Source of the DNA: Lacisediminihabitans sp040549465
GTDB taxonomy: Bacteria > Actinomycetota > Actinomycetes > Actinomycetales > Microbacteriaceae
DNA: 64,000 nt
NCBI RefSeq assembly: GCF_040549465.1
Contig: NZ_JBEPTL010000013.1
Span: forward strand, 1 to 64,000
Direction: 5' to 3'
The notes below the pieces were generated by a model. It ran no database searches, was not told where the DNA came from, and saw only the letters and a list, made by a program, of their open reading frames with translations. The position numbers and the translations under genes are program-made. Position 1 is the first letter of the stretch. Each line of letters begins with the position of its first letter. Positions 23,708 through 32,568 of the stretch are shown here, piece by piece.

Positions 23708-25030
23708 CTACTTCGCGTCTTTGACGGCCTTGGTCAGATCTGCGATGAACTCCTTCGCCGCTTCCTTCGGCGTCTTCTTTCCGAACTGCACGTCCTGGCT
23801 GTACCGACCGAGGATCGTATCGCTGTCTCCTGCGCCGACCGGCGTGATGGCCGGAGCATCGCCAGCGATGGCCGTCGCTTTCGAGATGACATCCGACACG
23901 ATGACGTCGGTCGGTGAGAGTTTCGGCGCTATCGCTTTCTGGAAGGCGGGGTTGGCGGGCGTGCCGCGTTCCGTGCCGAACAGCTTGCCGACCTCGGGGT
24001 CGGTGGTCAGGAAGTCGATGAGCTCGGCCGCCTCAGCGGGATGCTTGGATTTGCTCGAGATCGTCCAGTACATCGAGGGCTTCAGATACTGGTACCCCTT
24101 GTGGGCGCCCTTGCGCGACGGCAGGGGGAGGAGGTCGAGCTTCTTGTCAGGTGCCGCCGCCTGGAAGGCCGTGAGCACAGCTGATGGCTGGAATGTCATG
24201 GCTGTCTTGCCGGTGGCGATGTCGGACTGGTCGATGGTGGCACTTGCGCCCTCGGCGAGCTGTGAGGCTCCTGGCGCCGCCCCGCTCTTGATCTGGTCGA
24301 GCATGTACTGCCAGTAGCTTTCGAGCACGGACTCCTTCAGCACCACGTTGCCGGATTTGTCATACAGTTCATTGCCATACTGCCTGGCCCAGAGGGTGAG
24401 CGAAGGAGTGTCACCGCCGAACGGGTTGATGCCGTGCACGCTGCCGCCGGACGCCTTGGTAACGGCCTGGGCTATGCCCGCGAGGTCATCCCAGGTCCAC
24501 GAGTCGGTGTCGGGAAGGCTGATGCCGTACTTGTCGAGCATCGTTCGATTGACGATGATGCCGGTGGTCACGAGGCCGATCGGCACGCCATACATCGTGT
24601 CTTTGAGTTGACCCTGCCCTCGAATGGAGGCCGGAAGATCGGAGGTGTCGAGGATCTTGCTGTATTTGTCGAGGTCGGCGAGCGCTCCGCGTTGGGCGTA
24701 GGAGGCAAGGTACAGCTGATCGAACTGCATCACGTCAGGAGCCTGGCCGCCGGCGACAGTGGTCGCGAGCTTGTCCCAGTAGCCGGCCCACTCTGTCGAC
24801 TGACCTTTAACGGTGATGTTCGGATGCTTCTTCTCGAAGAGGTCGATAGCAGTGCGCGTGAGCTTGTCGCGCGCGGCGGCTCCCCACCAGTTAAGCGAGA
24901 TGGTGACGGGCTTGTCGCTGAGTGTGGTACTCCCGTCACCGCCGCCGACGGCGCAACCGCTGAGGATGAGCATCGAGACGGCGGCCGCGGCGATGCCTCC
25001 GAGCACCCGCGAATGGATAGTGCTTTTCAT
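23708..25030 (-). CDS. ABC transporter sugar-binding lipoprotein
   Basis: A 440-residue family 1 extracellular solute-binding protein. The signal peptide ends in a lipobox LSGC with the lipidated Cys at residue 26, then a Gly/Ser-rich linker. The mature part has the usual SBP1 signatures: ISLNWWGAAARDKLTRTAIDLFEKKHPNITV, split over the first strand and helix, and AAELIDFLTTDPEVGKLFG near the C-terminus. It delivers oligosaccharide to the two permeases encoded just upstream. No ATPase gene is present in the operon, so a shared MsiK-type ATPase encoded elsewhere probably energises it (known for such actinobacterial systems). Confidence 0.93.
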   Translation of the reverse strand: MKSTIHSRVLGGIAAAAVSMLILSGCAVGGGDGSTTLSDKPVTISLNWWGAAARDKLTRTAIDLFEKKHPNITVKGQSTEWAGYWDKLATTVAGGQAPDVMQFDQLYLASYAQRGALADLDKYSKILDTSDLPASIRGQGQLKDTMYGVPIGLVTTGIIVNRTMLDKYGISLPDTDSWTWDDLAGIAQAVTKASGGSVHGINPFGGDTPSLTLWARQYGNELYDKSGNVVLKESVLESYWQYMLDQIKSGAAPGASQLAEGASATIDQSDIATGKTAMTFQPSAVLTAFQAAAPDKKLDLLPLPSRKGAHKGYQYLKPSMYWTISSKSKHPAEAAELIDFLTTDPEVGKLFGTERGTPANPAFQKAIAPKLSPTDVIVSDVISKATAIAGDAPAITPVGAGDSDTILGRYSQDVQFGKKTPKEAAKEFIADLTKAVKDAK

Positions 25031-25091
25031 GATTCTCCTTCGAATGAGATGAACGGACGTGATGCAGGGTTGGGTTGTCGAGGCAGGGCTC

Positions 25092-26033
25092 TCACTTACC
25101 GCCGGTGGTCGCGATGCCTCGCAGGAGGAAGCGCTGGCCGAAGAGGAAGGCGAGGAACACGGGGAGGAGGGTGACGACGCTCATCGCGAAGAGCGCGCCG
25201 TAGTCGGACTGTGATTGCGAGTCGACGAAGGAGCGCAATGCCACGGACGCGGTGTATTTGTCGGGGTCGGTGACGTAGATCAGCTGGCCGAAGAAGTCGT
25301 TCCAGGTCCAGATGAAGGTGAAGATCGCGGTGGTCGCGAGCGCCGGCGTCATGAGCGGCAGCATCAGCTGCACGAAGATGCGCAGGTGCCCCGCACCGTC
25401 GATCCGTGCCGCTTCGTCGAGCTCTTTGGGGATGCCGCGGATGAACTGCACCATCAGGAAGATGAAGAACCCATCTGTCGCAAGGAACTTGGGGACGATG
25501 AGTGGCAGGTACGTGTTGATCCAGCCGAGCTGAGCGAAGAGCACGTATTGGGGGATGATCAACACGTGAATGGGCAACATCATCGTGACCAGCATCGCCG
25601 CGAAGGAGAGCCGTTTGAAACGGAAGCGCAGTCGCGCGAACGCGTAGGCCGCGAGCGAGCAGGTGACCACGTTGCCCACGATCGACCCGAACACGATGAT
25701 CGCCGAGTTCAGCAGGTAGCTGCCGAACGGCTGGGCGAGCGCGTTCCATCCCTTCGTGTAGTTCTGGGTCGCGAAGGTGTCGAGCAGCAGCCCTGGATTG
25801 CCGAAGATGTGGCCATTGGGTCGGAGCGAACTCACCACCATCCAAAGCACCGGATAGAGCATGAGCAGTCCGAGCAGGATGAGCCCGACGTGCTTCCCGA
25901 TGCTCGCCAGACGCTGGCGCCGCAGCAGTGCAGCTCTCTCGGCGGCACCACGGCTACGACGCTCCTCGTCGGTGAGCGGTGGCCGTGCCGGGTGGGTCGG
26001 CGCGGGGCGGGAAACGGTCTGTTGATCAGTCAT
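25092..26033 (-). CDS. ABC transporter permease, MalG type
   Basis: A 313-residue inner-membrane permease of the carbohydrate class (binding-protein-dependent, MalG/CUT1). About six hydrophobic segments follow a basic, proline-rich N-terminus. The EAA loop reads EAARIDGAGHLRIFVQLMLP, the docking site for the ATPase. The start at 26033 (MTDQQTV) overlaps the upstream permease stop by 8 bp. A longer frame starting near 26087 would run deep into that gene. Confidence 0.93.
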   Translation of the reverse strand: MTDQQTVSRPAPTHPARPPLTDEERRSRGAAERAALLRRQRLASIGKHVGLILLGLLMLYPVLWMVVSSLRPNGHIFGNPGLLLDTFATQNYTKGWNALAQPFGSYLLNSAIIVFGSIVGNVVTCSLAAYAFARLRFRFKRLSFAAMLVTMMLPIHVLIIPQYVLFAQLGWINTYLPLIVPKFLATDGFFIFLMVQFIRGIPKELDEAARIDGAGHLRIFVQLMLPLMTPALATTAIFTFIWTWNDFFGQLIYVTDPDKYTASVALRSFVDSQSQSDYGALFAMSVVTLLPVFLAFLFGQRFLLRGIATTGGK

Positions 26034-26976
26034 CGTAGAAAACCCAATACTTTGAGGCCCAGAAGTTGATGGCGGTGGCGCCGGCAATGATGATCAGCAG
26101 AAGCCAAGCGATCGCGGAGGCGTACCCCATTTGGAAACTGCCAAATCCCTTCTGGTACAGGTACAGCGTGATGAAAAGGGTGGAGTCGGACGGCCCACCT
26201 GAGCCGTTGGACACCACGTAGGCCTGCGTGAACGACTGGAATGCGCCGATGATGCCGAGCACGAGGTTGAAGAAGATGATCGGGCTGAGCAACGGCAGCG
26301 TGATCGAGCGGAACTGCCGCAACCGGGAGGCTCCGTCTGTGGACGCTGCCTCGTAGTACTGCCTCGGAATCTGTCGGAGTCCCGCAAGGAAGATCACCAT
26401 TGGCGCGCCGAACGTCCATACGTGCAGGATGATGAGCGTCGACAGCGCGGTATCGGGCGATGAGATCCATCCAGGCCCCGTGATGCCGAAGACGGCAAGC
26501 AGTGCGTTGACGAGGCCGCTCGTACCGAACACCAGCCGCCAGAGCACGGCGATCGCAACGCTGCCGCCGAGCAGGGATGGTAGGTACAGGATCGAGCGGT
26601 AGAACGAGAGGCCGCGCAGTCCGCGGTCGAGCAACACGGCGATGGCCAGCGCGACGATGAGCTGCACCGGCACCGAAACCACTACGTAAATGAGGGTCAC
26701 GCCGAGCGACTGGTGCAGGCGCGGGTCCTCCAGCATTCGCTGGGCGTTCTCGAGGCCGGTGAAGTTCGGATTCTGCAACAGGTTGTAGTCGGTGAACGAG
26801 AGATACAGAGACACGATGACGGGACCGAGCGTGATGGCCAGGAAGCCGATGATCCACGGGGCGAGAAACAGTGCCGCGGCCTTGTTGTCGCGGAACTCGG
26901 ACTTGTTGCGCAGCGCCGGGGTGCCCTTCTGGCCCTTCGGAACCTTGAGTGCTCGCAGCTCATTCAGGGCGCTCAT
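26026..26976 (-). CDS. ABC transporter permease, MalF type
   Basis: A 316-residue CUT1 sugar permease and first gene of the operon. Hydrophobic segments start at LFLAPWIIGFLAITLGPVIV, typical of MalF/UgpA-like proteins. The EAA loop EAASTDGASRLRQFRSITLP is present. It is divergent from the LacI regulator across about 200 bp containing palindromes, so it is probably repressed by that regulator. The tight overlap with the second permease supports one transcript. Confidence 0.93.
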   Translation of the reverse strand: MSALNELRALKVPKGQKGTPALRNKSEFRDNKAAALFLAPWIIGFLAITLGPVIVSLYLSFTDYNLLQNPNFTGLENAQRMLEDPRLHQSLGVTLIYVVVSVPVQLIVALAIAVLLDRGLRGLSFYRSILYLPSLLGGSVAIAVLWRLVFGTSGLVNALLAVFGITGPGWISSPDTALSTLIILHVWTFGAPMVIFLAGLRQIPRQYYEAASTDGASRLRQFRSITLPLLSPIIFFNLVLGIIGAFQSFTQAYVVSNGSGGPSDSTLFITLYLYQKGFGSFQMGYASAIAWLLLIIIAGATAINFWASKYWVFYDD

Positions 26977-27059
26977 CCGGCCCCCTCAATAATCTGAGGA
27001 ATGGTGATTTGCATGACGCGCATCTCCTTCGATGGCTATTCTGAGTGCGGACTTGAGCT

Positions 27060-27084
27060 ACGGTAACCGTTTGCGCTACGTAGC
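27060..27084. promoter_or_regulatory. Palindromic operator candidates in the permease-lacI divergent region
   Basis: Two adjacent palindromes lie here: ACGGTAACCGT (27060-27070) and GCTACGTAGC (27075-27084). LacI-family operators are short palindromes, often with a central CG, and this is the middle of the gap between the divergent sugar operon and the lacI-type gene. Which of the two is used is not known. Confidence 0.5.
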
Positions 27085-27175
27085 ACAAGTCGTTCCTAAA
27101 AAAGGTTTGGTTATCCGGTGGCAGTACAATCATGACGGAATAGCCTGACTCAGGCTGGCCGACCAGGAGGTCGTG

Positions 27176-28180
27176 ATGGCGGTGACAGCCCGGGATGTCG
27201 CGAAGTTGGCGGGCGTATCACAGCGCACGGTTTCCGATGTGGTCAACCTGCCGGGTCGGGTCGGCGCGGAGACCCGCTTGCGGGTTCAGGCCATCATCGA
27301 CGAAGTAGGGTATCGGCCGAACCCGCACGCCCGCGGCCTGCGTACGAACCGCACCGGGCTCATCGCCTTCGTTGTTCCCGAGCTCAACATTCCCTATTTC
27401 TCTGACCTGGCACGCTCACTCATCTCCGAGCTCGATCAGCGGTCACTGACACTGGTAGTCGATCAGACCAACGGCGACCCTGTGCGCGAGCGGGCGGTGC
27501 TCAGCGGCGGTGCCGTATCCGCCACCTTCGATGGCGTGCTGCTGAACGCCCTCAACCTGACGGCGTCCGACGTCGAAGCCGCTGCGGCCACCCAGCCCAT
27601 AGTCCTCCTCGGCGAGGAGGACTATGGGCCCAGCGTCGATCAGATCTCGGTCGATGGCGTGGGGGCAGCTTTCGCTGCGACGCGACACCTCATCGAAACC
27701 GGGTGCACTCGAATCGCGGCAATCGGCCTGCAGTCACAGGCCACGGGCACCACGGCGCAACGCGAGGCCGGTTTCGTCATGGCAATGCAGCAGTCAGGTC
27801 TCGATCCATATCGGTATATGACCGGGGTGGAATATACCCGTGAAAGCGGAGCCCAGGCAATGCGCGCCATGCTCGACCGCGAGGATCCGCCAGATGGCGT
27901 GTTCTGCTTCAACGACCTACTCGCCCTCGGGGCCATGCGTGCCGCTTGGAAACGCGGCTTCGACATTCCCGGGCAGATCGCCTTCGTCGGTTTCGACGAC
28001 ATCGAGGATGGAAGATACGCGATGCCATCGCTGTCGACGATCTCCCCGGATAAGGCCACGATCGCCCGACGAGCGGTCGAGATGCTCGTCGGCCGTATCG
28101 GAGGGGAGACCGGCCCCGGTCGGGCCGAGCAGGCGGGCTACGAGCTCATCGTGCGAGAGTCATCGAGGCCGCGCCGATAG
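27176..28180 (+). CDS. LacI-family transcriptional regulator
   Basis: A 334-residue repressor. The N-terminal helix-turn-helix VTARDVAKLAGVSQRTVSDV occupies residues 3-22, followed by the hinge region GYRPNPHARGLRTNRTG and a periplasmic-binding-protein-like sugar domain with FCFNDLLALGAMRAAW and AFVGFDDIEDGRYAMPSLST. It should control the divergent sugar transport/GH2 operon. ATG 27176 is preferred over the overlapping GTG 27173 because AGGAGG (27165-27170) is then 5 bp away. The coding sequence contains a perfect 17-bp-arm palindrome at 27595-27629. Confidence 0.92.
   Translation: MAVTARDVAKLAGVSQRTVSDVVNLPGRVGAETRLRVQAIIDEVGYRPNPHARGLRTNRTGLIAFVVPELNIPYFSDLARSLISELDQRSLTLVVDQTNGDPVRERAVLSGGAVSATFDGVLLNALNLTASDVEAAAATQPIVLLGEEDYGPSVDQISVDGVGAAFAATRHLIETGCTRIAAIGLQSQATGTTAQREAGFVMAMQQSGLDPYRYMTGVEYTRESGAQAMRAMLDREDPPDGVFCFNDLLALGAMRAAWKRGFDIPGQIAFVGFDDIEDGRYAMPSLSTISPDKATIARRAVEMLVGRIGGETGPGRAEQAGYELIVRESSRPRR
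27595..27629. repeat. Perfect inverted repeat (17-bp arms, 1-nt centre) inside the lacI-type gene
   Basis: GCCCATAGTCCTCCTCG (27595-27611) is followed by one G and the exact complement (27613-27629). It encodes the PIVLLGEEDYG part of the sugar-binding domain. A perfect 35-nt palindrome in coding sequence is unlikely by chance. Confidence 0.85.
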
Positions 28181-28277
28181 GCAGCCGTGGTTCCTGCCGA
28201 GTTGCTGACCACGGACCCGGCCGGCGGGGTTGACCGCTGCGATTGCGGCGGTGGGTTGGCCGGTGCGGTTGCGGCCG

Positions 28278-28838
28278 TCACTCGTTCGGGTGGAGATGGG
28301 TCCATTCACCACCGCGGTCGAAGATAGTGAGGGTTTCGACAGTGCCCCGTTCCGCACTGCCCATCCAATGCGGCGTGCGGGTATCGAACTCTGCCGCTTC
28401 ACCGGCGCCAAGGATGAACTCTTGATCGCCGAGCAGGATGCGCAGCCGCCCTGACAGTACATAGACCCAGTCGTAGCCCTCGTGGATACGCAACTCCGGT
28501 TTGCGGGCGCTCCAGGGAACGCTCATCCTGAAGGTCTGGTTCGACGCCGACTCCGTTGAGAGGGGCATAACGGATACCCGTCCGATCCGGCGGGCAGCCC
28601 GGGTGATGCGCGGATCGGGCACGGCGCCCGGCACCAGACCATCCAACCCCACACCCAACGCGCGAGCCAGCGGCAGCAGCAACTCGAGGTTCGGCTGGCG
28701 GTCACCGCGTTCGAGGCGCGAGATAGTGCTGGAGGAGATTCCGGTGCGCTGCGACAGCTCCGCGATGGTCTGGTCCTGCTTGCGACGGATGGATCGCAGT
28801 CGGCGACCCACCGTTGTTGCTATGGACGCCTCATCCAT
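28278..28838 (-). CDS. XRE-family regulator with cupin domain
   Basis: A 186-residue protein. The helix-turn-helix lies at about residues 12-65 (RRLRSIRRKQDQTIAELSQR, then TGISSSTISRLERGDRQPN). The C-terminal part is a cupin sensor: ELRIHEGYDWVYVLSGRLRI, LGAGEAAEFDTRTPHWMG. This two-domain layout is that of many small-molecule-responsive repressors. The ATG at 28838 (MDEASIATTV) follows AGGAGGG. It is divergent from the FAD oxidoreductase at 28910 (71 bp apart) and probably regulates it. Confidence 0.88.
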   Translation of the reverse strand: MDEASIATTVGRRLRSIRRKQDQTIAELSQRTGISSSTISRLERGDRQPNLELLLPLARALGVGLDGLVPGAVPDPRITRAARRIGRVSVMPLSTESASNQTFRMSVPWSARKPELRIHEGYDWVYVLSGRLRILLGDQEFILGAGEAAEFDTRTPHWMGSAERGTVETLTIFDRGGEWTHLHPNE

Positions 28839-28909
28839 GAACGAATCCCTCCTGTGCCGATTCAGCAAGGATACTTGCTCTATCAGACCGCAACCTCGAT
28901 GGTCGAGAT

Positions 28910-29839
28910 ATGGAACACCACACATTCGACATTGTCATCATCGGCGGCGGCCCCGGAGGGCTGAGTGCAGCCCTCGTAGCCTCCCGTGCCCGGCGATCGG
29001 TACTCGTTCTCGACGAGGGATCACCGCGCAATCGCACGGCACACGACGCCCACGGCTTCATCTCTCGGGAAGGGATCAACCCGCTCGAACTGCGGGAAAT
29101 CGCTCGGGCCGAGGTCACCGGGTTCGGGGCCGAGATCAGCACAGCCCGTGTCGCATCGGTCGTTCGCGAAGACGGGGCATTCCGTATCGAGACCGACGGC
29201 GGGGACACGGTCACCGCTGGCTATGTCGTGGTCGCAACCGGCCTGCGCGACGAACTCCCTGCCGTGCCAGGGCTGCAGGAGAACTGGGGAGTCGAGGTGA
29301 TCCTCTGCCCCTACTGCCACGGCTGGGAGGTGAAGGATCGGCGTCTCGGAGTTCTCGCCAACGACGTGCGCAGCCTTCACCAGGTGCAGCTGATCCGACA
29401 ATGGTCGAGCGATGTGACCCTCTTCACGCACGATCTGGCGGAACCCGACGTAGAGGATGCGGCACGCCTGAACGCCCGCGGCATCCGACGGGTACCCGGC
29501 CGCGTCGAGAGGGTCGAACGCCGGGAGAAAGGGCTCGTGATCGTGCGGGATGACGGCGAGACCGAGGTCGACGCCCTGTTCATCGCGCCGCGTTTCGTTC
29601 CGAATGACGAGATCCTGCTGTCCCTCGGTGCGGAGACCGAGGACACCCCGATGGGGAGATTCGTACGAACCGACGGCACCGGCGCGACGACGGTGCCTGG
29701 GCTCTGGGCCGTCGGGAACGTCGCCGACCCCGGTTCCCTGATCGTGCATGCCGCGTCCATGGGTTCGAAGGCCGCCAGCGCCATCAACATGCAGTTGGTC
29801 GAGGCGGATATCGAGCGGGCAGTGGCCGGTCTCCGCTAG
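28910..29839 (+). CDS. NAD(P)/FAD-dependent oxidoreductase, thioredoxin-reductase-like
   Basis: A 309-residue flavoprotein. The FAD motif IIGGGPGGLSAALVASRA is near residues 8-25. A redox-type CxxC in ILCPYCHGWEVKD lies near residue 135, and the second FAD motif GLWAVGNVADPG near 265-276. The layout matches thioredoxin reductase, but the CPYCHG wording is that of the actinobacterial thioredoxin-reductase-like group whose partner is unknown. No thioredoxin gene is adjacent. Its stop overlaps the convergent MarR gene by 4 bp. Confidence 0.88.
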   Translation: MEHHTFDIVIIGGGPGGLSAALVASRARRSVLVLDEGSPRNRTAHDAHGFISREGINPLELREIARAEVTGFGAEISTARVASVVREDGAFRIETDGGDTVTAGYVVVATGLRDELPAVPGLQENWGVEVILCPYCHGWEVKDRRLGVLANDVRSLHQVQLIRQWSSDVTLFTHDLAEPDVEDAARLNARGIRRVPGRVERVERREKGLVIVRDDGETEVDALFIAPRFVPNDEILLSLGAETEDTPMGRFVRTDGTGATTVPGLWAVGNVADPGSLIVHAASMGSKAASAINMQLVEADIERAVAGLR

Positions 29840-30294
29840 GAAGCGGGCTGATCGTCGAGGCCTTCGACGATCGCGGCGGTAATCGCGTCGAGCTGCTGCA
29901 CTTGCTTCGTACTGAGCTGCGAGAACGCCCGTGCGCGTACTTCGGTCGCCTGGATCGGCGAGACCTTCTTCACCAGGCGGATGCCGACCTCGGTGAGTTG
30001 CACGATCTGCACGCGGCGGTCATCCGTCGATCTGCTGCGCTGCAGCCAACCCGATTTCTCCATGCTCACCACGGTGTGGGTGAGACGACTGGGCGAATAA
30101 CGCAGCTGGGCGGCGAGCGCGCTCATCGCCAGGCGGCGACCGGATGTCTCGTACAGCACGACGAGCACCTTGTAGTGGGCGTGCGGCATGCCACCATCGC
30201 GCTGGGACTGGCGATCGAGTGCGCCGTCGAGCACGAGTGTCGCCGTCATCAGCGAGCGCCAGGCCTCCTGCTGCGCATCGGTCAATCTGCTCAT
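29836..30294 (-). CDS. MarR-family transcriptional regulator
   Basis: A 152-residue winged-helix regulator. The wing region is visible in LAAQLRYSPSRLTHTVVSME and GWLQRSRSTDDRRVQIVQLT. The start at 30294 (MSRLTDAQQ) is chosen. A longer frame to 30327 would run into the palindromic operator. It is divergent from the VOC dioxygenase gene with a perfect 18-bp palindrome between them, the arrangement of quinone- or catechol-sensing MarR/DUF24-type switches. Confidence 0.9.
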   Translation of the reverse strand: MSRLTDAQQEAWRSLMTATLVLDGALDRQSQRDGGMPHAHYKVLVVLYETSGRRLAMSALAAQLRYSPSRLTHTVVSMEKSGWLQRSRSTDDRRVQIVQLTEVGIRLVKKVSPIQATEVRARAFSQLSTKQVQQLDAITAAIVEGLDDQPAS

Positions 30295-30312
30295 CTCTCG
30301 ACCATAGCGGAA

Positions 30313-30330
30313 TAGTTGAAGCTTCAACTA
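30313..30330. promoter_or_regulatory. MarR operator: perfect 18-bp palindrome
   Basis: TAGTTGAAGCTTCAACTA is self-complementary and lies between the divergent MarR gene (start 30294) and the VOC gene (start 30344). AGTTGAA/TTCAACT halves are typical of MarR-family sites. Repression of both genes is likely. Confidence 0.85.
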
Positions 30331-30343
30331 AGTTGTAGCCATC

Positions 30344-31210
30344 ATGACAACTCAGGATCTTCTCGCCGCCGACACCTCGATGGGTCCGGTAACCCTGCTC
30401 GTCGCCGACCTCGACGCGCTTACCGCCTACTACCGCGACGCCTTCGCACTCAGCGTGCTGGACGCGACCGCGGACACCATGACTCTCGGTCGAGACACGA
30501 CCCCGCTCATCATCCTTCGGGCCGCACCCGAGCTGGTGCACGCTTCGCCGCGAGACGCCGGGCTCTTTCACACAGCGATCCTGTTCGACAGCGAAGCAGC
30601 CCTCGCCGCGGCGGTCTACTCGGTCGCGACGAAAGCGCCAGGCACCTTCACCGGCAGCTCCGATCACCTGGTGAGCAAGGCCTTCTACTTCACCGACCCC
30701 GAGGGAAACGGCGTCGAGCTGTACTGGGATCGCGACCGCACCCAGTGGAGCTGGACGCACGGCCAGATCGAGATGTCAACGCTCTTCCTCGACCCGAACG
30801 CGTTCCTGCAGGAGCATCTCACCCCGGAGGCCGTCGACGCTCCCAACTTCGGCGATGCCGTCGTCGGCCACGTGCACCTCTCCGTCGGTGACGTGGCGAC
30901 GGCAAAGGAGTTCTACGTCGATCGCCTCGGCTTCGAACAGACCATCGCCATCCCCGGCTCCGCACTCTTCGTGAGCGCCGGTGGATACCACCACCACATG
31001 GCCATGAACACCTGGAACAGCGCGGGCGCAGGGCGCCGAGCTCGCACGCTCGGTCTCGGCCAGGTCGACATCGTCGTTCCGACGGCCGACGACCTCGGCG
31101 CGCTGGGCGAGCGGATGCAGCACTTCGGTCTCGGAGCCCGCGACGACGGTCAGACTCTCAGCTTCGACGACCCGTGGGCCAACCTCATCCGGGTGACGTC
31201 TGCGGTCTAG
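30344..31210 (+). CDS. VOC-family ring-cleaving dioxygenase/glyoxalase-like protein
   Basis: A 288-residue protein with two vicinal-oxygen-chelate domains (about 1-130 and 160-288). Candidate metal ligands are His in GHVHLSVGDV (second domain), His in GGYHHHMAMNTW and Glu in GNGVELYWDR. The overall wording resembles CatE/MhqO-type catechol-2,3-dioxygenases controlled by MarR-type regulators. The divergent MarR gene and operator support a role in removing quinone or catechol compounds. Substrate not provable from sequence. Confidence 0.85.
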   Translation: MTTQDLLAADTSMGPVTLLVADLDALTAYYRDAFALSVLDATADTMTLGRDTTPLIILRAAPELVHASPRDAGLFHTAILFDSEAALAAAVYSVATKAPGTFTGSSDHLVSKAFYFTDPEGNGVELYWDRDRTQWSWTHGQIEMSTLFLDPNAFLQEHLTPEAVDAPNFGDAVVGHVHLSVGDVATAKEFYVDRLGFEQTIAIPGSALFVSAGGYHHHMAMNTWNSAGAGRRARTLGLGQVDIVVPTADDLGALGERMQHFGLGARDDGQTLSFDDPWANLIRVTSAV

Positions 31211-31234
31211 CGCGCCTTCCGCCAGCCGCGCTAC

Positions 31235-31290
31235 CGCGACTTGCCATGAACCGTGGGTGCAGGTCGGCAGGCCACACTTTGTGACGAATG
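31235..31290. repeat. Dispersed imperfect-palindrome repeat, copy A
   Basis: TTGCCATGAACCGTGGG at the left and CCACACTTTGTGACGAATGG at the right are imperfectly complementary. The same outline is seen at 40531-40580 and twice at 41569-41668. It lies between the convergent VOC and AI-2E family genes. Confidence 0.55.
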
Positions 31291-31312
31291 GCGGTGCACG
31301 CGCGACGTGGCG

Positions 31313-32401
31313 CTACTCGATCGGGTCGTTCCAGGACTTGATCACCTGCCAGGCGACCGCGGCCGCCGGCACCGAGATGAGGGTGCCAAAGATTCCGCCG
31401 AGGATCGTGCCGGCGGTGAGGGCGAGAATCACGACGAGTCCGTGAAGTTTGAGCGACTTGCCCATCACGAACGGCGAGAGGAAATTGCCCTCGATCTGCT
31501 GCACGACGACCACGACGATCACCACGGCGATCGCCGGCCCGAGCCCATTCGTCACCAGGGTGACCAGGGCCGCGATGATTCCCGTTGCGGTAGCACCGAT
31601 GAGTGGGATGAATGCACCGATGAAAACCAGGATGGCCAGGGGGATCGCCAGCGGAACCCGCAGGACGAGCATCGCGACACCGATGAACACCGCGTCGACC
31701 AGGGCGATGAGTGCCGTCCCGCGCACGTATCCCCCGAGCGTCTGCACGGCGCTGTCACCCGCCCGGCGAGCCTTGGCGTGCACCACAGGCTTGAACGGCT
31801 TGATCAGGAAGGCCCAGATCATCGGGCCATCCTTCATGAAATAGAAGAGCACGATTATCGCCAGGATTGCGCCGGTCACCAGTTCCGCCGCTGTCGAGAC
31901 TCCGGCGAGCGCACCCGATCCGAAGTTCGCGCTTGTCACGAAATCGACGAGCGTCTTCTGGATGTCGCTGATCTGCTTGGCCCCGATGTTGAAGGGTCCG
32001 TTTTTGATAAAGTCCGCGACCTGGTTGACGCCGGAGGTCACTGATTTCTGCAGGGCGGGGAACTGCGCCTGCACCTGGAACACCGCGATGGTGATGATGC
32101 CGCCGAAGACGATCACCCCGGCCAGCAGGGACAGGATGGCCGCGATCACGCGCGGCATCACCCTCTCCAGCACCCGCACCAGCGGGCGGAAGGCTGACGA
32201 GACGATCAGCGCAATGAGAATCGGGATGACCACGAGCTGGAGTTTCGTCGCCGCGAACACGATGAGCGACACGACGGTGAGAACGATCAGCACCTGGCCG
32301 CATCTCGTTGCGAGCCGACCGAAGGTGTCGGTCCACAGCGCTGCCGGCGTTCGTGTCTGCAGCGCTGCCGCCGTGGCTGTGGCGTGTGATTTCTTGAACA
32401 T
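31313..32401 (-). CDS. AI-2E family transporter
   Basis: A 362-residue membrane protein with about seven to eight hydrophobic segments in the TqsA/PerM pattern. There is an N-terminal pair (VLIVLTVVSLIVFAATKLQL and following), a soluble loop of about 90 residues, then a C-terminal bundle with GAFIPLIGATATGIIAALV and IEGNFLSPFVMGKSLKLH, the characteristic family signature. Substrates in this family vary (autoinducer-2, ions), so no specific substrate is assigned. ATG start, single gene. Confidence 0.9.
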   Translation of the reverse strand: MFKKSHATATAAALQTRTPAALWTDTFGRLATRCGQVLIVLTVVSLIVFAATKLQLVVIPILIALIVSSAFRPLVRVLERVMPRVIAAILSLLAGVIVFGGIITIAVFQVQAQFPALQKSVTSGVNQVADFIKNGPFNIGAKQISDIQKTLVDFVTSANFGSGALAGVSTAAELVTGAILAIIVLFYFMKDGPMIWAFLIKPFKPVVHAKARRAGDSAVQTLGGYVRGTALIALVDAVFIGVAMLVLRVPLAIPLAILVFIGAFIPLIGATATGIIAALVTLVTNGLGPAIAVVIVVVVVQQIEGNFLSPFVMGKSLKLHGLVVILALTAGTILGGIFGTLISVPAAAVAWQVIKSWNDPIE

Positions 32402-32568
32402 TGACTACCGTCCTGATCGATTGCTCCCGACAGTACTGTGCGGTCCTCGCTGTTTACAGGCCTTGCGCTGGCGAGTTGGTCGTGTAGGTCAGTCGAGCGG
32501 CTCGGCCCCAGCGTTGGCTCGGCTAGAATCGAAGCATCCATCCGCAGGCGAACTCGTTGGAGTTATCG

